Positions 37,033 to 50,920 of a stretch of DNA of 64,000 nt are shown in pieces (position 1 is the stretch's first letter; each line of letters begins with the position of its first letter). The stretch is from Aphelocoma coerulescens (lineage: Eukaryota > Chordata > Aves > Passeriformes > Corvidae). The notes beneath the pieces are model-generated. The model worked only from the letters and a program-made list of their open reading frames with translations, made no database searches and was not told where the DNA came from. The stretch spans positions 332,135 through 396,134 of the forward strand of contig NW_027183514.1 of NCBI RefSeq assembly GCF_041296385.1. The letters are read 5' to 3'. The translations under genes and the position numbers were made by a program.

Positions 37033-37510
37033 TGTCAGGAAAATTAGTCCTCAAACACCACAGCTGTACGTCCAAACAAGAGACAGAGCAGTCCTGTTAC
37101 TTTGATCGAATAAAGGGAGAGGTCATGGGCATTTCCCACGGGATCTCTCAAGTTGATAGAGGACGCAGCTTCCTTTATCTCCTAATTTCCCAGCTGCATT
37201 TCCCTCTCTCTTTCCCCACTGGCTGAGCTACTTGAGAGGTACAGACTTCCCAAATGGCTTAATACAAACCCCCTTTCTAATGTCTACCCCCCCCCCCCCC
37301 CCATTCTTTTGCTCCTGTCTCTGTTCTTTTTCTCTAAATCCAGGGATTAGCAGAGTCTTGAGTGAGTAACAGTCTGTGTCAATTAGTGGAATTCCTATGG
37401 AATTTAGGGTTCCTCCCTTTGCTGCTTCTTTCACCTATCAGTATCTGGCTTTATCTACCATCAGGCCCACAGATAGTTTGTAAAGACACCTCCTTCTCAT
37501 TCCTTCCCCA
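37033..37510. mobile_element. Unidentified insertion inside CR1, unit C
   Basis: Same insertion, 478 bp here because the C run (37287-37302) has 16 bases. Confidence 0.55.
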
Positions 37511-37749
37511 GAGATGTTTCTCGCCACTGTAGGGAGAACTTTGGTGCACTGAAAGCTCAGCTGGAGAGGAAGGTGGCCAGAAATGTGGGGCCCAATAAAA
37601 AGAGTGGTTTTAAATATATGCATGGAAAGAAACATTGTAGAAGTAACATTGTCCCCTTCCAGGATGTGGATGGTCACCTGACAAACAGGGCCAGGGACAC
37701 AGCACAGGTGTTTAATGCATTCTTTGCCTCTGTCTTCAACACTCTTCCC
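37511..37749 (+). mobile_element. CR1 LINE ORF2 fragment, right part, unit C
   Basis: CR1 reading resumes with DVSRHCREN and runs to FNAFFASVFNT, same as unit A. Confidence 0.8.
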
Positions 37750-38353
37750 TCCCTTCGCCGTGGAAAACGTGCACTGTACCAAGGGACACTGCAAAGTCCC
37801 TGAAGAGGGCAAGCCCTGCTCAGCAGAAAGCAAACCACCCCTGTTTGATCCACAGCATTCCCATGGTGCATCTGAACCCAGTGTGTGCCAGCAACTGGGA
37901 AGAAAGGAACCCTATGCCCGTCAAAACCAGAGCAGTGAGAGCACCATGAGCGCTCCTTGGGAAATCCTGACTTGTTTAGAACAGAGGCAACGCAGAAGTC
38001 GGTGAGCTGTTACAGAAAACTCTTCCTGCCCTCGACAGCCAGTTCAGGAGAGCTCCCCAGAGACACAGGAACTTCAACTCCCTTTGTCTCTGGAAGATCT
38101 TCGCAGGCACAGAGTAGTGGCTGTTGCCAGTTGGTACCGCTGCAGTGTCCTGGGAGCCATGGGCTTGACACTGGTGGCAGCAGCACTCTTCCTGATGTGC
38201 CACTTGCTGCAGGGAATGATTCACTGCAGCAGGCTGAGCTCCTGTTCTTGCTGCCAGGCTTTTTCTGGCCATGTGCATCCTTAGGCATGAGCTGGTTCTG
38301 CTGATCCCTGAGGTGGGCCCAGGGCTATGACGGCACAAAGGGGCTGAGCGCTG

Positions 38354-38434
38354 GCGAGAGGCGGGGCTGGGATGTCACCCGGCTGTCCTGGCCCACAGCA
38401 CTGTGACATCACCGCGCAGTCGCTATGTAACACG
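38354..38434 (+). promoter_or_regulatory. Candidate kinase promoter, copy 3
   Basis: Same elements as copy 1; one upstream base differs (GGCGAGAGGCGG, where other copies have GGTGAGAGGCGG). The CRE-like sites are unchanged. Confidence 0.4.
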
Positions 38435-38466
38435 GGCCAGCACCTGCAGCTGCCAGTGCAGTCGCG

Positions 38467-41400
38467 ATGGGACATGCCGGAGCCATGTGTGACGGTGTTG
38501 TCCCAGTGATTGTGCTTGTCCTGCTGCTGGCCGCTGTGGCTGTCTGGTGGGCCGTTGGCCACTGGCAACCACGGAGGCGGCAGACAAGGACAGCGAAGAG
38601 GCGCAAGCGCCCCGGGGTGCAGCCCAGAGGCTCACGGAGGAAGCGAGGAGCCCCTGCGGCTCCCAGGTCCTCCAGGCCTCGGGCCACCCCTCGCAAGCGG
38701 CCACGTGCTCCCGCGAGCCCCCTGGACAGCCCCTGCAGCTGCGGCCCCTGCGTGGCAGTGGCCCAGGAGCTGCAGGAACTGATGCTGCTGCTCTGGGCTC
38801 GCAATGGGACATGGGTGCCGCTCTACTCTGGGATGTGGCAGGCCTTGTGGAAAGAACTGGAGGAGCTGCTGAAGCGAGGCCACCTGCCCTGCTGTGGCTC
38901 GGCCAGCTCCTCCAGGAGCCTCCATCCCTTCAAGAGGCTGCTCCCAGCAAGATTCTCCATCCCTGGGAGAGCCTCAAGCCTTGCAAGGATGGCACACCAT
39001 CAGAGAGCCGCCATCCAGGCAAGAAGCTCAGGCTGTCAGAGATCCTCCATCCCGCCAGGAGCGTCCGCTATCTCTGACAGCCTCCATCGCCCGCAGACGC
39101 TCCATGAGACCTGCAGTCAGCCTGCAGAAAGTGCAGAGCCTGTGCACAGGTCTCCCAGCTCCCTTGGACTCATGGACTTCAACAACACGGGCACAACCCT
39201 GACAACTGACGTTGCCAGGGAAAGCCCAGAAGTCCAAGTGGGAGACCAGCCCCATCCAGGGGAGCCTTGTCAGGAGCAGGTGCTGGAGCAGCGAGTGAGC
39301 TGGAGCCAGCAGTTGCCGGCCCACAGCTCCCAGGACGCTGTGCCGGCTGCGCCAGCTGGCAACAGCTCTTGCCTGGTGGCGGAGACGAGCCTCAAGACAC
39401 CCAGGAGGTTCCTCCATCTCCAGGAAGCTGCTCCGAGACGGCCACCGACTACCAGGAAGGCCTTGCTGGTAGCAGGTGAGATCTGAGGAGCTCTCTGAGG
39501 CTCCCTTGGGGCTCTTGAGGGGCATCCGCAGGCCAGGCCAGGGCCCTTGAGAGCAGCCGAGTCCCTGGCTGTTTCCAGTGCTTCTGATGCCACAGCTTCA
39601 AAAAACCCCTCTCTGGTTTGCAGCTGCTCCTGACACCCCCCTGTGCGAGTCCTCGGGCTGTAGCCCCGGCAGTCCTCAAGAGCAGAGTCCAGCCCACGAC
39701 GCCGGGGACAGCGACGGTGCCGCCCTGCCCCGCTGCCCTCCGGCTCCTGCAGCCGCCTCTGCGCGCTCCCCTGCCCCAGCTCTGGCGCTCGCCAGCCCGA
39801 CGGCTGCAAGGCGGTGGCCGCTGCCCGGCGCGCAGCAGGAAGCAGGTCAGAGCAAGGTGGCCCGCGGTGGCTCGGCCCGCTTCACTCGCGGGCACTTGGC
39901 CGGGGGGGCCCTGGGCGCAAGGCTGATGGCTCGGTCTCGGTCGCAGGGCAAAAGAAGAAGCTGCAGGAGCTGTACCAGCTGGGCCCGCAGCTGGGCAGCG
40001 GTGGCTTCGGCACCGTTTTCTCGGGCATCCGCCTCTCGGACGGGAGCCCGGTAAGTGGCCGGGACGGCGGGGCGCGGGACGAGGGCCAGGGGCGGGGCAG
40101 GGCTTGAGCTCAGCCCCGTCTCTCGTGGGCTTGCAGGTGGCCATCAAACGCGTGGCCCGGGAGAGCGTGGTGCAGTGGTACGAGCTGGTGAGTGAGTGAG
40201 CGGGGCCACGGCGCCAGAGCGCCAGAGCGGGGCGTGGCGGGCAGGGATAAGGCCGGGCCCCGAGGGCGGGAGGCGGCGCAGGGCGGGGGGAGCGGGCGTG
40301 GGCTCAGCGTGCGAGCCGGAGCAGGGCGGGCCCGGGGATGCCAAACACCGGTGGTGGGGCCGGGCAGGGGGGCACCCCCCAAGCATCCCCTGGGCGGGAG
40401 GAAGCCCAAGCACCAGGGAGGCTGCCCAAGGGGGCACTGGGGCATCCCAGGCACGGGGCAGCACAGCAGCCCCAGGGCAGCATCAGGCCTGCTGGAGGCA
40501 CTGTCTCCTCCCCACAGCCCGACGGCACCCGCGTTCCCATGGAGATTGTGCTCATGGAGAAGGTGGGCTCTGGCTGCCACAACATCATCCAGCTCCTCGA
40601 CTGGTTTGAGCTGCCTGACAGCTTCCTGCTGGTCATGGAGCGTCCGGAGTCATCGCAGGATCTCCTGGACTTCCTGCTGGAGCAGGGCTTCCTGTGCGAG
40701 GAGATGGCGCGCTGGCTTTTCTGCCAGGTGCTGGAGGCCGTGCGGCACTGCACCGCCTGCGGCGTCCTGCACCGGGACATCAAGCCGGAGAACCTCCTCG
40801 TGGACCCGGAGAGTGGCGACCTGAAGCTCATCGACTTCGGTTGCGGCACCTTCCTCCAGGAGCAGGCCTTCACGCAATTTGCCGGTGAGCCCACAGGCCG
40901 GGCCCCGCTCCCAGTGCCAGGCACTGCACGGCCCCGTTCCCTCCTGGGCTGCGGGCTGCGGCATTCAGCCGGCTGCCGGCTGCCCTTTGGCACGGGCCAG
41001 ATGCTGTGCCCCAGGAGCCGGCTGCCGGCCCTGCCCACAGAGGGGGGCTGCCAAAGCCAGGCCCCGGCCGCTCGGCTTGGCAGGCCCGCAAGGGCTTGGG
41101 CTGCTCCGCTGGCCTTGTCTGCCTTGCAGAACGGTTTCCTGGCTTTGGCCAATTGGCTGGGGGACGGCGGCTGGCCCCGGGGGGGAAGTTGTGGCCACTG
41201 GTGCAGCCCCTGCTTCTGCCAGGAGGCTGGCACCAGGCTCTGGAAGGCAGCAGCCTGCGCCTGGACAGCGCCGCCTGTGTCCCCTAGGAACACACCTGTA
41301 CAGCCCACCCGAGTGGATCTGCCTTGGCTGCTACCACGGCCATTCGGCGACCATCTGGTCCCTGGGCGTGCTGCTGTACGTCATGGTCTGCGGGAACGAG

Positions 41401-41895
41401 CCCTTCCAGGACGACCGTGGCATCGTGTCGGGGCAGCTCTTCTTCTGGCAGCAGGTCTCTCCAGGTTGGTGTCCGGCCTCAAGAAGGCAGGCTTTGGCAG
41501 ATGGCACCGCGCAGCCCAGCGTGGCCCTCACGCAGCTCCGCGGGAGGTCGATCTGCCCTCAAGGGCTGGCCGCAGGCGGCGGCCCGTGACCACGGTGGGG
41601 TCGGTGTGGCCCGCTTGGCTGCAGGAGGTGGCGCGTGTCCTGCCGTGCCGCTGTCCCGCAAAGGGCAGAGTCAGCCGGGAGGCCGGCACAGCTCTGAGCA
41701 CACGCAGCACGGCCCGGGCCCTGCGGGCGCCGGGAGCAGCTGGGCAGGAGCCTTCTGCAAGTGACCGGCGCTTTCTGGCTTCTCTCCCCAGAGTGCCAAC
41801 ATCTGATCCGCTGGTGTTTGTCCAAGCACCCCGCGGACAGGCCAGCGCTGGAGGAGATCTTGCGCCACCCTTGGCTGCGGGGCGGGCGTCTTTGA
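38467..41895 (+). CDS. PIM1-like: PIM-like kinase with predicted N-terminal membrane anchor, copy 3
   Basis: Exons 38467-39475, 39624-39845, 39947-40050, 40137-40187, 40518-40884, 41288-41464 and 41792-41895; 677 codons, uninterrupted. Differences from copy 1: Arg3 to His, Ser63 to Pro, Arg to His in the exon-1 motif TLRETC (TLHETC), GAQPH to GDQPH, and Arg522 to Cys. Intron 5 has seven instead of six G in its G run, which only matters if the intron is retained. The glycine loop, Lys449, HRDIKPEN and DFG are intact. Confidence 0.85.
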
Positions 41896-41958
41896 TGCCT
41901 TGCCGGAGCCTCTGCAGCACCCGGTTGCCGAGTCCCACGCAGGAGTGAGGACTCGAGA

Positions 41959-41964
41959 AATAAA
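41959..41964 (+). other. Poly(A) signal of kinase copy 3
   Basis: AATAAA 64 bases after the stop codon at 41893-41895. Confidence 0.75.
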
Positions 41965-42821
41965 AGAACCACAAACCCATGCCGGGGTGTCAAGTCTGCT
42001 CCTGGTTAGCAACTTCAGCTAAAGAACCCTCTTGGGAAAAGGGGTGATCAGAGTGTTCCCTTCAGCCTTTGTCAAGCTTTTGATGCCTTTCCTCCAGGCA
42101 TCATGGCACTTTTGTGTCTTCAAGCACAGGCTGTAGTCCAGGCAGGAGGGGCTGTAACAAGCCAAGAAATGCAACAGTGAAACAACAGCCGCCCTTTCAA
42201 ACTGAGGCGGCCACTTGGCTTCACCTGAAGTGATACGTGGGCTCATGTGTGCATTCCAAGGGCCAGCGGGTGGCAGGGACAGAGATGCTGCTCCTCTCCA
42301 ATGCTGGGAGAAGAATCAGAAATGGCAAAAGGTCATTTCAGGTTGAGCCCTGACAAAACTCTTCCTCTTTCTTCCCCTGAAATGGGAGGCAGGGCTGCGC
42401 CTTTGACCAGCTGGGTCTGCAGCCTCGTAAGCCATGGGCATGGAGCCCACAGGAAATGTTGAGATGCTGGAGTTGCTCCCATGGTGCTGGGCCCATTGCA
42501 GCCCTCAAAATACCTTTCTCTACCCTCAAAACAACTGGTAGAGATGGAAAGTGCAGTAACCAGTCTAGCCACAGGAAAGCACCCAGGTGCCTTCCCTGGC
42601 CCTGTGGGCAGGTGCCAGCTGCAAACCTGTGCCACCTTCTGTCTACTGCCCTGACCTACCACTACAGGCTTTGGGAAAAAAACATACTTCTTCAGAAATG
42701 AGGAAGGGGCAGTCAATAGCTAACTCATGGAAGCACGAGTTAACTATTGGGAGACAGCAAACGTTAGTTCAGACAGCAGACTGTAATTACAAAACCTAAG
42801 AAACCAAATTTGCCCTACTCT

Positions 42822-43227
42822 TGTCAAGATAGAGGGCACAAGGATCATCTCAGAGACCGCTGAAACATTCCTCAAAGGACTACGCATGCCCAGGGAGAAA
42901 GGTGAAAAAGTTCACTGAGAGGAAGACTACTGGCCTTCATCAGAAAAGACCCCCGAGGAAGAGGAGAGGCCTTCCTCAGCGCGGCCACCAGGACACACAG
43001 CGCATGCGTGGCCCATATGCTAATGACTTCCGAGAAATAATTTGTATAACCACACCTGTCCCAAGGAATGTGATGAATATTCCTAATTTAACCCATAATA
43101 CTTGTGTTGTAGAGAGCACCAGGTGTGTGTTTGGAGGAGCGATCCCCACACACCCGGCGCGCCGAATAAAGCAAATACCCGCTTCTCTGACTCTGTCTCT
43201 GAAGTGTCTCCTGGCCCGGTTGCGGCA
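42822..43227 (+). mobile_element. Candidate solo LTR, unit D
   Basis: Same element as in unit A, ending CGGTTGCGGCA at 43227. Confidence 0.45.
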
Positions 43228-43241
43228 TGATTCAATTCCAA

Positions 43242-46200
43242 TTAAAAGAATCCTCTAAAAAAATGGGACATTTCAGTGCCCCACTTCAGTTTAAACACTT
43301 TAAACATGGCATGCCTGCATGTTTCTTCTTTTTTCTTTCCCCTGGATCCTGCATTAGCCTTAAAATCTGCCGGGTAGAGCCGGTAGGGCACTGCAGCAGT
43401 GTAGTGCTTCCAGTCCTTCCCATCTTTGCTGCAACAACCGTGCTCGTCCCGAATGCAGCGCTGGGTGAGCAGAGTGGTCATGTAAACGATGTAGAAGTAA
43501 GGCAGGATGTGCTCAAAGCCACAAGCCAGGCAATAGGCCAGCGAGCCCATCAGGTCTCCCGTGCAGTTGAAATGACGTGCCCAGCCCCAAAAGCCAGAGG
43601 TCATCAGCTTGCTGTAGTGCTTGGGCCCATCCACGGACACGTAGGAGCACTCGATGGACTCCGGCTTCTTCCCCCAGATCCTGCACTTGCCATTGGTACG
43701 ACGGAAGAGGTCCTTCTGGTGGTTGGTCATTCTGAAGATGGAATAGCCCAGCAAGCCCAGCATCAAGACCCCTACGGCATGGGCTGTGCACAGCTGGACA
43801 GGCTGGTAAACCAAATACAGACCCTGGGGAGCACAAAAACAATCAGACATTTACTTCCAACAGAGGCTCAGCATGCCAGACCAATTCCTCGACTACAGTG
43901 GCCCACAACAGACCAGAAGAAAGAGTAGAAAAATCTACTGCAACAGTAAAACTGCAGAAAACTTTCAAAAAACTCTGCATCCAACAGTTTCCTTCTCTCT
44001 TTCTCTCTCCAAAATTGCACTTCTTCCTGAAACAAGAAGAGAGAAGTTGCAAGGATGCAAACCGGACAGAAGGAAAAAGCAAGGAACAAAACACAAACAA
44101 ACCACCGCTAACCAAAAGACCCTCAACAAGCAGGAGTAAAAAAAAAAGGAAACGGAAAGGATTTAGAAAAAAAGGAAACCAAAAGGATTCAGAAAAGTAT
44201 ACAGACACAACAGACAGTGACAGAAAGAGGCACAAAAGAAGGGCAGGAGAGGAAAAGATGTCCAATCTGGGCACGGACAGGAAGCCTTCCTACCCAGGAA
44301 TTGTTACAAAGAATGTTGCAAGGATTTCTCAACAGTCAAACCGCCTAGAAACATTTAAGGTGCACATTAACCTGCTGAGAAGAATGTTTCTGCAAAGTTT
44401 CCTTCCTCTTAGCCCAAATCCACAGTGTCCACATTTTTACCTGCAAAGTAGAGAGGGAAGGCAACCAAACACAGTCTCCCCAGCCCAAATACCATCCCAA
44501 ATGATCATGGCAGATAGCAATGGTTTTCAAGTACCAGGCTTCATTCCAAAAGAAGTCCAGAACAAAAATACCCTGCAACAGAATAATTTCACAGTAATAA
44601 CAGAGCACTGTCACCAGTTACCCTGTTTAACAGCATCAGCCTAATGTCTGTGCTGCCTTGTGATGTGATCTCACAACTCATTGGTGTTTTTATGTTAGCA
44701 CTTCAAAACCAGACGTTTCTGAACACAGTTAGGAAGAACTATCACATAAATACAAGCTATGTGGATACACAATATCTACCTACCTATCTATCTATCTACA
44801 CAGATAAAGCAACAGTAGGATGACTAAGGCAAGTGTACAACTCAAGGACGAACGCTTGGGAAGTGAACTCACAGTTGATCAGCCCAATCTCTCTTCAGCT
44901 TAGAGTCACAGCGTTACAAAGAGGGCCGATAGAGCTCCTATTGAGCAGGCTTCCATTTCCACAGATCAGGCAATAAATCCAAAGAAGTCCCAGCACACCA
45001 TCACTGAATGAGCTTGTTTCAGGCCAGGAAAAAACACTTCATTTTCATTTCCATAGAAGGACTTCTTTTCCTACTTTAATATTAGTTTACTTCCTAGCTG
45101 GTTTCCTAATTTCCTCCTTGGAATTTACCTGAAGGACATTGACAAGGATCATGGAGTTTGTCGCTTCGCCATACAGCTCCTCTTGTTTGGCAGCAAAGGA
45201 AAGGTTGATCAGAGTCCAGGCCACAATCCCAGGGCGCCCACTGAAGAAAGAGCTTGAAATCAAACCACTTCCCTATTCGAGGGTTAAATTCAATCCCCAT
45301 CACGTAGTCGTAAAAGAAGTTTCCAGTGAATTTGCTGTAAAACATAAAAAAATTGGAAATGTACAGAGTTCTACACAAATACAGGTAATTACTGCTCTGA
45401 CTACACAATTCAGATTAATTTGATGTAGTGATAATAAAAATCATCAAAGCATGTAACGCTGTGCAAGGTAACAGAAGCTGACCCAGCTGAAGTATTACAT
45501 TAATAGACATAAGTTGTAGAGTTTCAGAAGTGCCCGAGTTTACTCTTGCTAACACTTCTGAACAGTCTCACTATTTCTAGGATGGGTGTATCTGTGACAC
45601 TGAGGCTGCCAGTCCCATGGTGTGCAGCATGAAACACGGGGGATGGTGCTAGTGAAGCAAAGAACCACTGTCATACACTGGCTCAGCTCTCTCTGCCAGT
45701 GAAATATATTCTGTCATTCAATTGATAGACCCGGTTTTTATTTAACAGTTTTAATCTCGGATTACCTCGTCTTCTCTCATTACTAAAATTCACATACCAC
45801 TCTTTGGCATTGGGAGGGAAAAAGTAGCCTTTAATCATTGCAAACGTGGACACTGCATATCCCAAGCTATTGGCACACCACAGGAGAGGAATCCACTTGT
45901 CAAAAATGATGGTAGGTGAGAAGAAGTGGAAGCAAGAAGCATTTGCAAACCAAAGCACATGGGTCATGATCCAGGCCTGAAGTCCATTGATTTTCATATT
46001 TATTCACGACACCTAAAAGATGAAGAAAAAAAATCGAGTGTTACTGACCCCGCATTACTGCAGCTTTTAATTCACATGGCTATGCACAGAATACACAGAA
46101 GCTCAATCAAGCGCTCATGAAACAACTTCTCTCTCCTCGTCCTCCCAATTCAATACCTTAAAGCACTTTTCTGAGTGTTCCATTAAACTCTGCTGTACCC

Positions 46201-48861
46201 ATTAGGCTTTGTTAGGCTGAGTTTTTCTCCTCACAAAACTGAATTTAGGCTTTCCCCCAAAACTGACCAGAGTAACAAACCACTTCTCCTAACAGTTCAC
46301 ATCCCACATTTTGTTCAAGTCCCTTGGCTTCATGGAGCTTGAGCAGGTAAAACTATCTTGTCGAATACCAGCAATAGTCCTGGACAGCTACAGTCAACTG
46401 ACAATTTCAAGTGCCAAAGTCATCAACCAGTACTTTTTCACTGCTGGTATGGTGCCTACCAGATCAACAGTTATACTAATTCTAAGAGATAGAAATGCTA
46501 TCACTTCTTCTAAAAGATGACATCGATTGCTTTCTATTTTTGTTTGAACTGAACACGGGAGGAAGGTGAGAGCACTTCTGCCCACGTTTCCTCTGGCTAC
46601 ACATGGGCTATTAAACACTCTAGGTACAGAAATACTATCATTTCAGAAGATTGCACGGTGTCCGTGTATTCCAAGGAATACCTTACCAGCAGGGGTGACA
46701 GCACCTTCTTGTACACCTCCCACATATCCAGGGAGAACTTTATGGCAGAAGTCAGGGATGGACATGTACAAAACCACCTAGAAGAGAGAGGATGTATTCA
46801 CAGTAAATACAGACGAGACAAAATCCCTCAAAACACTATTCCTTACATACACATACCAAATAGAATGTTTCTATTAAGTTTCTATTAAGTATTGGGTAAG
46901 CAAATATGGCAATATTTAGCTGTTGGGATTTTAGACTAGTAATACATCTAAGCTTTGAGACAGCTCAAAGATGTACTTCATGTAAGGCTGCCATCCTTTT
47001 TTGGTGGGGAGGCAGGACAGTTGGTAACTAGATTCAGGTCCTCGTCGTTTTATTTTTATCTATTTCTTGTGTATGAATTTAAAACCAACGGATACTGCTA
47101 TAAAGTTGCTTTTTCTTCAAAACCTCATTAAGGCATATGTCACACAAGGAATATTTGCGTATATTCCCTACATGCTTCTTTTCCAAGTACATAAGCTTCC
47201 TTTGGATTCCAAAAAGCCCTGGAAAGTGGGAAACACCAAAGAGTAAATGCCAGTTCAACATTCCACTATCCTTTGTGCAAAAGGATTCATCCAACAGCCG
47301 TGTGAGAAACCAGACCCGGCATCCAGATCATAACTCAAGAATGTACCTGGAAAGTGACCCAAAGGGAATAGATGCCAGCAGCCCTATAGGTCAGTGTGGG
47401 AGTCCTGTTCCAGATGTCAGACAGATGTTTATTCCCTGTCAGCAAGTCCAGCAGTGGGTCAGTCAGAGAGCACTGGTACTGGTCACAGGACATGATGAAG
47501 TAATACACGATCGGCGGTGCAAACACGAGCAGGAAAAGGATGCTTGCCAAGGAAAACCAGTCCACCTCCCTGTAATCCAAAACAGAGCATTTTGTTTGCC
47601 CAGGTTTCAGAGAGATGAGTTACATCAAATAACTTTTTCAGTGGACCTTCTAGACTAACTGGATGAAAACTGAAAATGTCTTCAGGGCACAGACATGTCT
47701 GGTGGTCAAACAGCCATTAAAAAATCAGCACAGAACAGACTTTACCACAAACTCCTCTAAAACTACACTAGCTGATCAGAGCAAGAGATGAGAGAAAATC
47801 TCCCCTCCAAAAACCAGATTATTATTACAGACTTCACCTTTTTGATGGCAATCATGGCTCTAACTGGTAGAGTATTCGGTTGAAAGTGATAATGGAATCC
47901 CAAGAACATGATGCAAAGCTTGGAAACTTGCAAAAGACAGACCTTGGACAGCCATACATTGAACTTGCTGTGCCAGCCACTTTTGCTGTTCCCAGCTGCA
48001 GTCCAATGCCCTACTAATACCTACTCAGCTCTTGGAGAACTGGGAGATGCATCCTCAATCTTGCTACAGCGGGACTGATCAGCTGGGAATGCCACAGATG
48101 CTGGGATGCTTGTTTTCCAGATCTCATGAAATATTTCTTTCCTAGGAACTAGAAATGTTACCAATTTTTACTTCCCGGCCTTTCCTGGCCATCTGCATCC
48201 TCAGCCACAAGCAGGCTCTGCAGATCGACGTGGCTCTGGGGAAGCAGGGACTCCTGTCTGTGGGCAAAGAAAACAAAGACAACTTGTAAGAAGAGAACCT
48301 GGAGCTTCTAGTTAGAAGAGAAAGGACTGTTCAATCAAGGCAGGGGCGACGAAGGAAACTTTCTAAAATGGAACAAGCAGCAGAAGCACAGTAGTTTTGC
48401 AGAAGAAATTCTCCTTCCAGCACTTGGCTTAGGGAAAAAGCCTGATGTTGCTACGAGAGACACGAGTTCATGTCTAGTATTGGGTAGCAGACATCGGAGC
48501 ATTTCGACTATTGGCTTTCCAGGCTCACGCTATTCGAACCTGAGAGTGAAACTCTTCTAAAAGCCAGAGGTGCTTGGAAGAAATGTTTCTGCTCACACCA
48601 CGACTGGGGACCGTGCATCATTCATACCTTGCACCTGTCCAAAGGCCTTCCTCCGTCTGCGCTCCGGCAGCTCTCACCGAGGCTCTGGCAGGGACGGAGG
48701 CTCTTGCCAGAAGTATCGCAAGCGTGGAGATCTTCCTCATCCTGCTCCTCCACTGCTGACATCAGGGAATTCCCTGGAGCTGGGAACGTCTGCCTTTCCT
48801 GCTGGAGGATCTTGTTTGGCAGTTCTCTGACGTTCTTCACCTTTGGCAGTGCCGCAGCCAT
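43242..48861 (-). pseudogene. DHCR7: DHCR7 pseudogene, unit D
   Basis: Exons on the minus strand: 48861-48678, 47569-47347, 46777-46687, 46012-45798, 45334-45129, 44572-44441 and 43823-43242. Same frame lesions as unit A. A Met-to-Val change in the fifth exon (DYVMGIEF for DYMMGIEF, plus-strand CACGTAG at 45301-45307) is shared only with unit E. Confidence 0.87.
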
Positions 48862-49188
48862 GGAGGTGTAGGACAGATGTTTCCCTCTCCCACTCCCCAC
48901 TGCCACCAGCTCCCCCTGGGCAATGAGGGGGCTGCCGGCTGAGCGAGGGCAGCGCCAACGTGCAGCAGCTCAAGGATCCGCTCCCTGCGCGCTTCCCGGG
49001 ATAGGGCTGCCCTGGGCCTTGGCATGGACAGAGGGTCCCCCTTCTCTGCTGGCCGTGACCCTCCTGCCCCAGCCTCGCTCAGGTCGATTCATGTGCCTCC
49101 CGTGAGGGACGCCCTCCACACAGATCCTGCTTCTGATTCCTTGGATCCACAGCACTGTTTCTCCTGGATTTTAGCCACGCCTTCCCCT

Positions 49189-49794
49189 CTGTAAAGCATA
49201 GGGATACATAGGAGGAGTGTGTTGGGCTCCCCTCCACCACTGTTAGTGGTTTCAGGCCCCCAGGAGCTCTTGTGTCTCCCTTTTTCCCAACGATATCCCC
49301 TCCGTCCCCTCCTTCCCGACGCTTCCCCTCAGCAGCACCGAGCCTTTTCCCGCCCTTTGCTCCCCTCAGCGCTGGCCCCGGCCCCGCTCAGACCACGGCC
49401 CCTCGCCGCCGCTGAGGCCCTGCCCACGCCCATCGTCCTGGCCACGCCCCCTCGGCTGGGAACGGCTCCCCGCCCTCCCCTCCCTAATTAGCGCCCTTCC
49501 TTCCTCCCTCCTTAATGCCTCACTAATTCGGCCCCCTGCGGCCAAGGGCAGGGCTTTGGAGGAGCTCTGTGCGGCAGCCTGGCTGCGTGCGGCAGGCCAG
49601 AGACGCCCAGTGTTGTCCCTCCGCTCAGGGCAGGGATCCGGGGCACCGCGGCCACCCGGGGAAGATGCTCCGTTGCCAGCCCACACCTCCACCAAAGGGA
49701 GAGGAGGAAAGCAGGCTGCCAGAGCCACAGAAGCCCTCAAGACTTCCCCAGCTGGCTCTTCTCCGCCCTGCCCCGCCCCGCCCCGCCCCTTCCA
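49189..49794. promoter_or_regulatory. GC-rich CpG-island-like block, unit D
   Basis: Four GCCCC repeats at 49770-49789. Reads TTTGGAGG at 49556-49563 like unit E, where A-C read TTTCGAGG. Confidence 0.5.
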
Positions 49795-50573
49795 AGGCCG
49801 TTTTTACAGGAGCTCCGAAAGAGGCAAAAAAAGACAAACGAGCTCCACAGCGAATTCCTGAAAGAAAAATCCAGCAATGGCCAGGAGGCTCCTGTGGCTC
49901 CTTCCTGAAAATCAGGGCTATGGGGAACAGGGTGCAGGGTGTCCCAGGACACAGAGCTGGACACTGATCCCTCCTGGATCTCCTTGGCACCCCTGTCCCA
50001 GGCAAGGATGGTCCTGAATATCCTCCTGGAGCTGTCCCAGGAAAGTCCCTGCTCCCTGGTGCGGGATGGGAGGGGTAGAGGTGGTCCTCTCACACTCATC
50101 CCACTCATTCTCCCCTGCGCTGGCTTTGCCCCTGGGGTGTTGACCCCCCTTTTTAGGGTGTCCAGCCCTGTTCCCATGGGGAACCTTGGCAGCACCCATG
50201 GGCATAACCAACCTTTGTGGGAGGCTGGGAGCACTGGTGAGGGCGGGGGCTGTTCCTGGTGACCTGGAACTTGGCTCCTGCTGTGAGCCAGGGGCTTTCT
50301 GCCTGCTGGGCTGGGGGAACACCCTCACTGAGCTCTGGGACACCCCCAGCCCCACACCCACTCCTTGCCACAGCTCCTCCCAGACAGCATCCGCTACGCA
50401 CACGTCCCCCGCTACCGTCCCTCGGCCAGGGGCCTTGTGGCTCATGCCAGACCCTTCTTCCTCCCCAGGGAGTCTCCTCCCAGGAAAGCGGGAAGCCCCC
50501 CGCAGCCCAGGACTCTCCAGCTCAGCCCCCCTGGAGCCAGGCCGCCCTCTGAGTCCCACGTGCCCTGAGCCAG

Positions 50574-50920
50574 GTGGGGACTGGCGGCCGTCTTGGCCAC
50601 AGCGACCACAAATCAATCGAGTTTCAAACCTCTGACAAGAGGAAAAGGGCCAGCAAAACCTCAGCTCGGGCCATGAGGAGAGCAGACTTCAGACTGCTCA
50701 GGGAACTGCTAAGCAGGGTCTCCAGGGACAATGTTTTTGCAGGTGCTGGGGTCCATCCGTGCTGGTCAATTTTGAAACATCACCTCCTAAGGGCACAGCA
50801 GCAGGAGATTCCCAAATGTCGAAAGCCAAGCAGGCGAGGCAGAAGGCTTCTTCTCTGGCAAAGAGGATGGAAAAGGAAGCTGTGTGCCCAGTGGAAGCAA
50901 GGTCACAAGAAGAATACGGA
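50574..50920 (+). mobile_element. CR1 LINE ORF2 fragment, left part, unit D
   Basis: Same CR1 linker reading as in unit A. Confidence 0.8.

Larger units (their letters stand above)
27795..41689. repeat. Tandem repeat unit C (13,895 bp)
   Basis: Third complete period, same orientation. Compared with unit A it has one extra A in the A run near 30243, one GCCCC fewer but a 6-bp insertion (AGCTCC) directly after that tract near 35899, two C fewer in the C run (37287-37302) and one extra G in the kinase intron-5 G run. These changes account exactly for its length. Confidence 0.97.
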